Under the pieces are notes generated by a model. That model was not told the origin of the DNA. It did no database searches and saw only the letters and a list, made by a program, of their open reading frames with translations. From Theocolax elegans (taxonomy: Eukaryota; Arthropoda; Insecta; Hymenoptera; Cerocephalidae), in NCBI GenBank assembly GCA_026168455.1, contig CM047428.1, forward strand, positions 35,825,255-35,889,254: a DNA stretch of 64,000 bases. The letters run 5' to 3'. The translations under genes were made by a program, and so were the position numbers. Of this stretch, positions 60,657-64,000 are shown one piece after another. Position 1 is the first letter of the stretch. Every line of letters begins with the position of its first letter.

Positions 60657-62077
60657 TAAATTTTTCAGAATAAAATTTAATTAAAAATTTGATTATTATT
60701 AGCTATATTTTTAACGGAATATTCAAGTAAATGTTTCGTTGCTCTTAAAACAAAAATGCAGTTGAAAATTCAGTCAATTAAATATTTAATTGAAAATGTA
60801 ACTACTATTAAGTAAATTTTTAATTATATAATTTGGTTATTATTAGCTATATTTGTAACTGAATAGTTAACTAACTATTTAGTTGTACTGGAAACAAAAA
60901 TATAGTTAAAAATTTAATTATTATCACCGGAGTATTTAATTATAAGTATTAAATTGAAGATGCCAACGTTGTGGCGACGTTATTTTAGCAACATTTCAAC
61001 GTTATGAAAGTTGCCACGTGGGAAATGTTCGTTGCTCTTCAACGTTACTTAGACGTTGTTTCAACGTTGGTTTCCAACCATCGCGGCAATTTACAAAATA
61101 TTAGCGGAAATTTCCCAGGTTACAGCAACGATTCTCCAACATTGTCGCAACTTTCATAACAACTTTGGAATGTTGCTAAATTAATGTTGGCACAACGTAT
61201 CCGCAACGTTAATTGCTGTTAGGAATAGCCGAGGGATATAACTCGAAAATAATTGCAGTCAAACCGATATTTAAACTTAAATATTTCACATTGATCTACA
61301 AAAACAATTGTTCGTTTAAATATCGGTTTGACTGTTTACCTCCTATTATTTTCGAGTTATATCCTTCGGCTATTCCTAACAGCATTCAACGTTGTGGAAA
61401 CGTTGTGCCAACATTAATTTAGCAACATTCCAAAGTTGTTATGAAAGTTGCGACAATGTTGGAGAATCGTTGCTGTAACCTGGGAAATTTCCGCTAATAT
61501 TTTGTAAATTGCCGCGATGGGTGGAAACCAACGTTGAAACAACGTCTAAGTAACGTTGAAGAGCAACGAACATTTCCCACGTGGCAACTTTCATAACGTT
61601 GGAATGTTGCTAAAATAACGTCGCCACAACGTTGTCACAACGTTGGCATCTTTAATTTAATACTTCATTAAATATTCCGGTGATAATAATTAAATTTCGT
61701 AAACGGTGTATTAATTAAATTTTTAACTATATTTTTGTTTCCAGTGCAACTAAATAGCTAGTTAAATATTCAGTTACAAATATAGCTAATAATAACCAAA
61801 TTATATAATTAAAAATTTACTTAATAATAGTTACATTTTCGTTAAATATTTAATTAACTGAATTTTCAACTGCATTTTTGTTTTAAGGGCAACAAAACAT
61901 TTACTTGAATATTCAGTTAAAAATATAGCTAATAATAATCAAATTCTTAATTAAATATTATTCTGAAAAATTTGAATCCTTGTAATTGAAAATTTAACTG
62001 ATTATAGCTACCTTTTTAACTAAATTTTTAAGTAAAGTTTTTAGTTAAATTTTCAACAATTTTTTTTTTTGACCTTG
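60657..62077. mobile_element. Composite hairpin element B2
   Basis: Same family as B1. The right arm is complete to TTTTTTTTTTGACC. The left arm lacks its outer ~95 bp, beginning AAATTTTTCAGAATAAAATT next to C2. The core 60958-61650 is the CAACGTTG family E inverted repeat, which itself contains another hairpin (61214-61384). Confidence 0.85.
61214..61384. mobile_element. Third-level hairpin inside B2
   Basis: TGCTGTTAGGAATAGCCGAG and its reverse complement CGGCTATTCCTAACAGCA form the ends of a ~171-bp inverted repeat, with AACCGATATTTAAAC and GTTTAAATATCGGTTT nearer the loop. It is absent from B1, so it is a later insertion into the E core. Confidence 0.75.
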
Positions 62078-62118
62078 TTTCATCGCAGGATCAATACTGA
62101 ATCAGTAGGAACTTTTTC
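62078..62118. mobile_element. Right-end fragment of family A
   Basis: ATCAATACTGAATCAGTAGG, AACTTTTTCAACGGGGGT matches the right terminus of A1. Only about 40 bp remain, fused to the end of B2. Confidence 0.75.
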
Positions 62119-62475
62119 AACGGGGGTAAGAATAATTGTAGACCGTTTTTAGCGATTTTTACCCCCTTTTCACCCCGTTCGAAGTACCAACCTTGGCGAA
62201 TAAATAATCGTATGATTAATCACGCGAATTATCGAGGAACTTATCTAGTGATTTATCGGGCGATTTATTGAGTGATATATCACTTGACGATTTGGCGCTA
62301 TTTGTCACTTGATATATCACTTGATATATCACTAAACCAAAATATATTTAAGAAATGTGCAAATGACTATTCTAGATTCAAAATTCGATAATAAATAGTT
62401 CAAAAATTATGCAAGAAAAATGTTTAAATGTGCGAATAAAAATAGAACTGTAAATTACGAATTCAATCCCAAATG
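62119..62475. other. Unassigned; ATATATCAC palindrome cluster
   Basis: No gene. AGTGATATATCACT (62271-62284) and CTTGATATATCACTTGATAT near 62312-62335 form a cluster of short palindromes within a run of GATTTAT words. Confidence 0.45.
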
Positions 62476-63481
62476 TATATGGGATGTTCCACACGAAGTG
62501 GTCCGATCAAAATTTTAAAATGCTCCAAATTTTGGGTACACATTGCAAATGTTTTTCAGAATACAGAAAAAAGTTTTTAGGTACTGCAATCTATTTGCTC
62601 GAAAGTTATTCTAACCTCAAAAAGTGGATTTTTCCAAGTTTTTTTCAACACCAGCTGGGTTTACCACTATTTAACTCAAAATCTATCAACTTTTACTATA
62701 GAACAATATATGTAACATTCGTTGCTAATTGTGTCTGGAATTTATTCTTCTGGGTTAGAATTTCTAATTTCAAGGTGAATGTTATATAACCTACATGTCA
62801 ATATTTAACTTAAAAAAAGTGCAAGTGCGCCACAATTAATTTTTTTGTCCAAAAGTCTAAAAGAAAGCTTGGAGCAATACCTTTCAAATGGTCTGTAGCA
62901 TTTTTATGGCCACCAATTCTGTAAAAAGTTATGATAATTTAAAAAAACACGAAAATTTTTTAAACATTTAAATGGGAATTACCATGTTAATTTTAGTGAA
63001 TTTTTTCTCTTTCTTTAAATTATCATAACTTTTTACAGAATTGAAGGCCATAAAAATGCTAAAGACCATTTGAAAGGTATTGTTTCAAGCTTTCTTTTAG
63101 ACTTTTGGATAAAAAAATCAATTGTGGCGCACTTGCACTTTTTTTGAGTTGAATATTGACATGTAGTTTATATAACATTCACCTTGAAATTAGAAATTCT
63201 AACCTAGCAGAATAAATTCCAGACACAATTAGCAACGAATGTTACATATATTGTTCTATAGTAAAAGTTGATGGATTTTGAGTTAAATAGCGGTGAACCC
63301 AGCTGGTGTTGAAAAAAACTTGGAAAAATTCACTTTTTGAGGGTAGAATAACTTATGAGCAAATAAATACCAGTATCTAAAAATTTTTTTCTATACTCTG
63401 AGAAATATTTGCAATGTGTACCCAAAATTTGGTGCATAATAAAAGTTTGATCGGATCAGTTCACGTGAAATACCCCATATA
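62476..63481. mobile_element. Long hairpin element J
   Basis: Ends TATATGGGATGTTCCACACG and TTCACGTGAAATACCCCATATA, with arms of about 490 bp pairing around 62975 with modest divergence. TA flanks suggest a TA-targeting element such as Tc1/mariner-type MITEs. No coding region is supported; the frame at 62484-62789 has no ATG context or domain. Confidence 0.78.
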
Positions 63482-63488
63482 TCTATAT

Positions 63489-64000
63489 CCGCGTTGAAAA
63501 AGTTCCTATTGATTCAGTATTGATTCTGTGATGAAATCATTATGAAATTAATAAATAATAGCTACTGATATTGATGAAAATCAATACTGACATAGTGGTA
63601 AGTTCTCACCAAAACGCAAAACTGATTTCTTACTGAATTAGTACAAAATCAGTAATGAATCAATGTTGTTTTTGAACTTATTCAATTGAAGAAAGGCAAT
63701 ATGCACTTAAAAATTCAGTATTTAATCAATTGAGAATCAGTGTCAAATCAATACCCTATTAAAAAAATTCACGCTGATTCAGTACTGATTTCTCTAAAAA
63801 ATAAATAAAAAAATTTTTTTAGATAATTCGCTAAAAAAAATTAAGTAAAAACAAAAAAATTGTCAAAAAAACATACAATAAATAAAAAAAGTATTACACA
63901 TTTTTCTGTTTATGTTAGTTATTCACCATCGACTCATTAACCGCGGTCAATATGCTGCTTAACTTTCATGATCAATCATTTCTCAGTCTACACATATTTT
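63489..64000. mobile_element. Left half of a second family A element (A2)
   Basis: CCGCGTTGAAAAAGTTCC and the following ~510 bp align with 5930-6440 of A1, with small indels (one ~20-bp gap near 63668). It runs off the window end. Confidence 0.88.

Noticed and set aside
62484..62789. Protein gene in element J
   Set aside because: Frame crosses only one arm, lacks conserved domains, and the mirrored arm does not preserve it.

Overview
The window is eukaryotic nuclear DNA from an insect, most likely a hymenopteran and plausibly an ant. The evidence is a strongly AT-rich background, two intron-bearing host genes with short insect-like introns, arthropod-type Ty3/gypsy retrotransposons (including one CsRn1-like), a tRNA-headed SINE, and many long hairpin DNA elements. 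Species cannot be fixed from sequence alone.

Layout. 1-9 kb: a decayed Ty3/gypsy copy (G1, plus strand) whose integrase is split by a 2.2-kb hairpin element (A1). 9-16.6 kb: gene-poor DNA with hairpin element B1, LTR fragments, a piggyBac-like MITE and orphan exons on the minus strand. 16.8-20.7 kb: a CsRn1-type gypsy element on the minus strand with a short 5' LTR and a tRNA-Trp-type primer site. 21.2-36.6 kb: a nearly complete gypsy element (G2, plus strand) with two ~1.9-kb LTRs, gag, a -1 frameshift site, pol, and an extra CCHC zinc-knuckle ORF after integrase. G2 carries hairpin element D in its leader and a solo LTR in gag. G2 itself sits inside a decayed EnSpm/CACTA-like transposase gene (minus strand, 20.7-21.2 and 36.6-38.7 kb). 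39-42.1 kb: CCACGTGG-rich hairpin element C1 carrying a SINE, then a small solo LTR.

42.6-47.8 kb is the only host-gene island. It holds an Nse4 (SMC5/6 complex kleisin) gene on the plus strand and the mitochondrial ATP synthase beta subunit gene on the minus strand, tail to tail. Both are reconstructed exon by exon with intact frames.

48-64 kb: about 360-bp tandem repeats, a 290-bp satellite split by a TIR element, several long inverted-repeat elements (H, K, J), a reversed G2-family LTR fragment, and a third gypsy element (G3). G3 has a 34-bp alternating minisatellite in its presumed LTR and is cut inside RT by a second CCACGTGG element (C2). Composite hairpin B2 and a second left half of family A complete the window.

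Most notable signals: (i) all three plus-strand gypsy copies carry the same in-frame slippery heptamer GGGAAAC at the gag/pol junction, followed by a predicted stem (8 bp, perfect, in G3), so -1 frameshifting is a shared expression mechanism; (ii) G2 has an extra GC-rich zinc-knuckle ORF downstream of integrase; (iii) at least eight hairpin DNA-element families share CCC-type termini and dense arrays of short self-complementary motifs (CACGTG, CAACGTTG, AAACGTTT, TGATTCAGTA-like), and they nest in one another. No intact autonomous transposase for the hairpin families is visible in the window.
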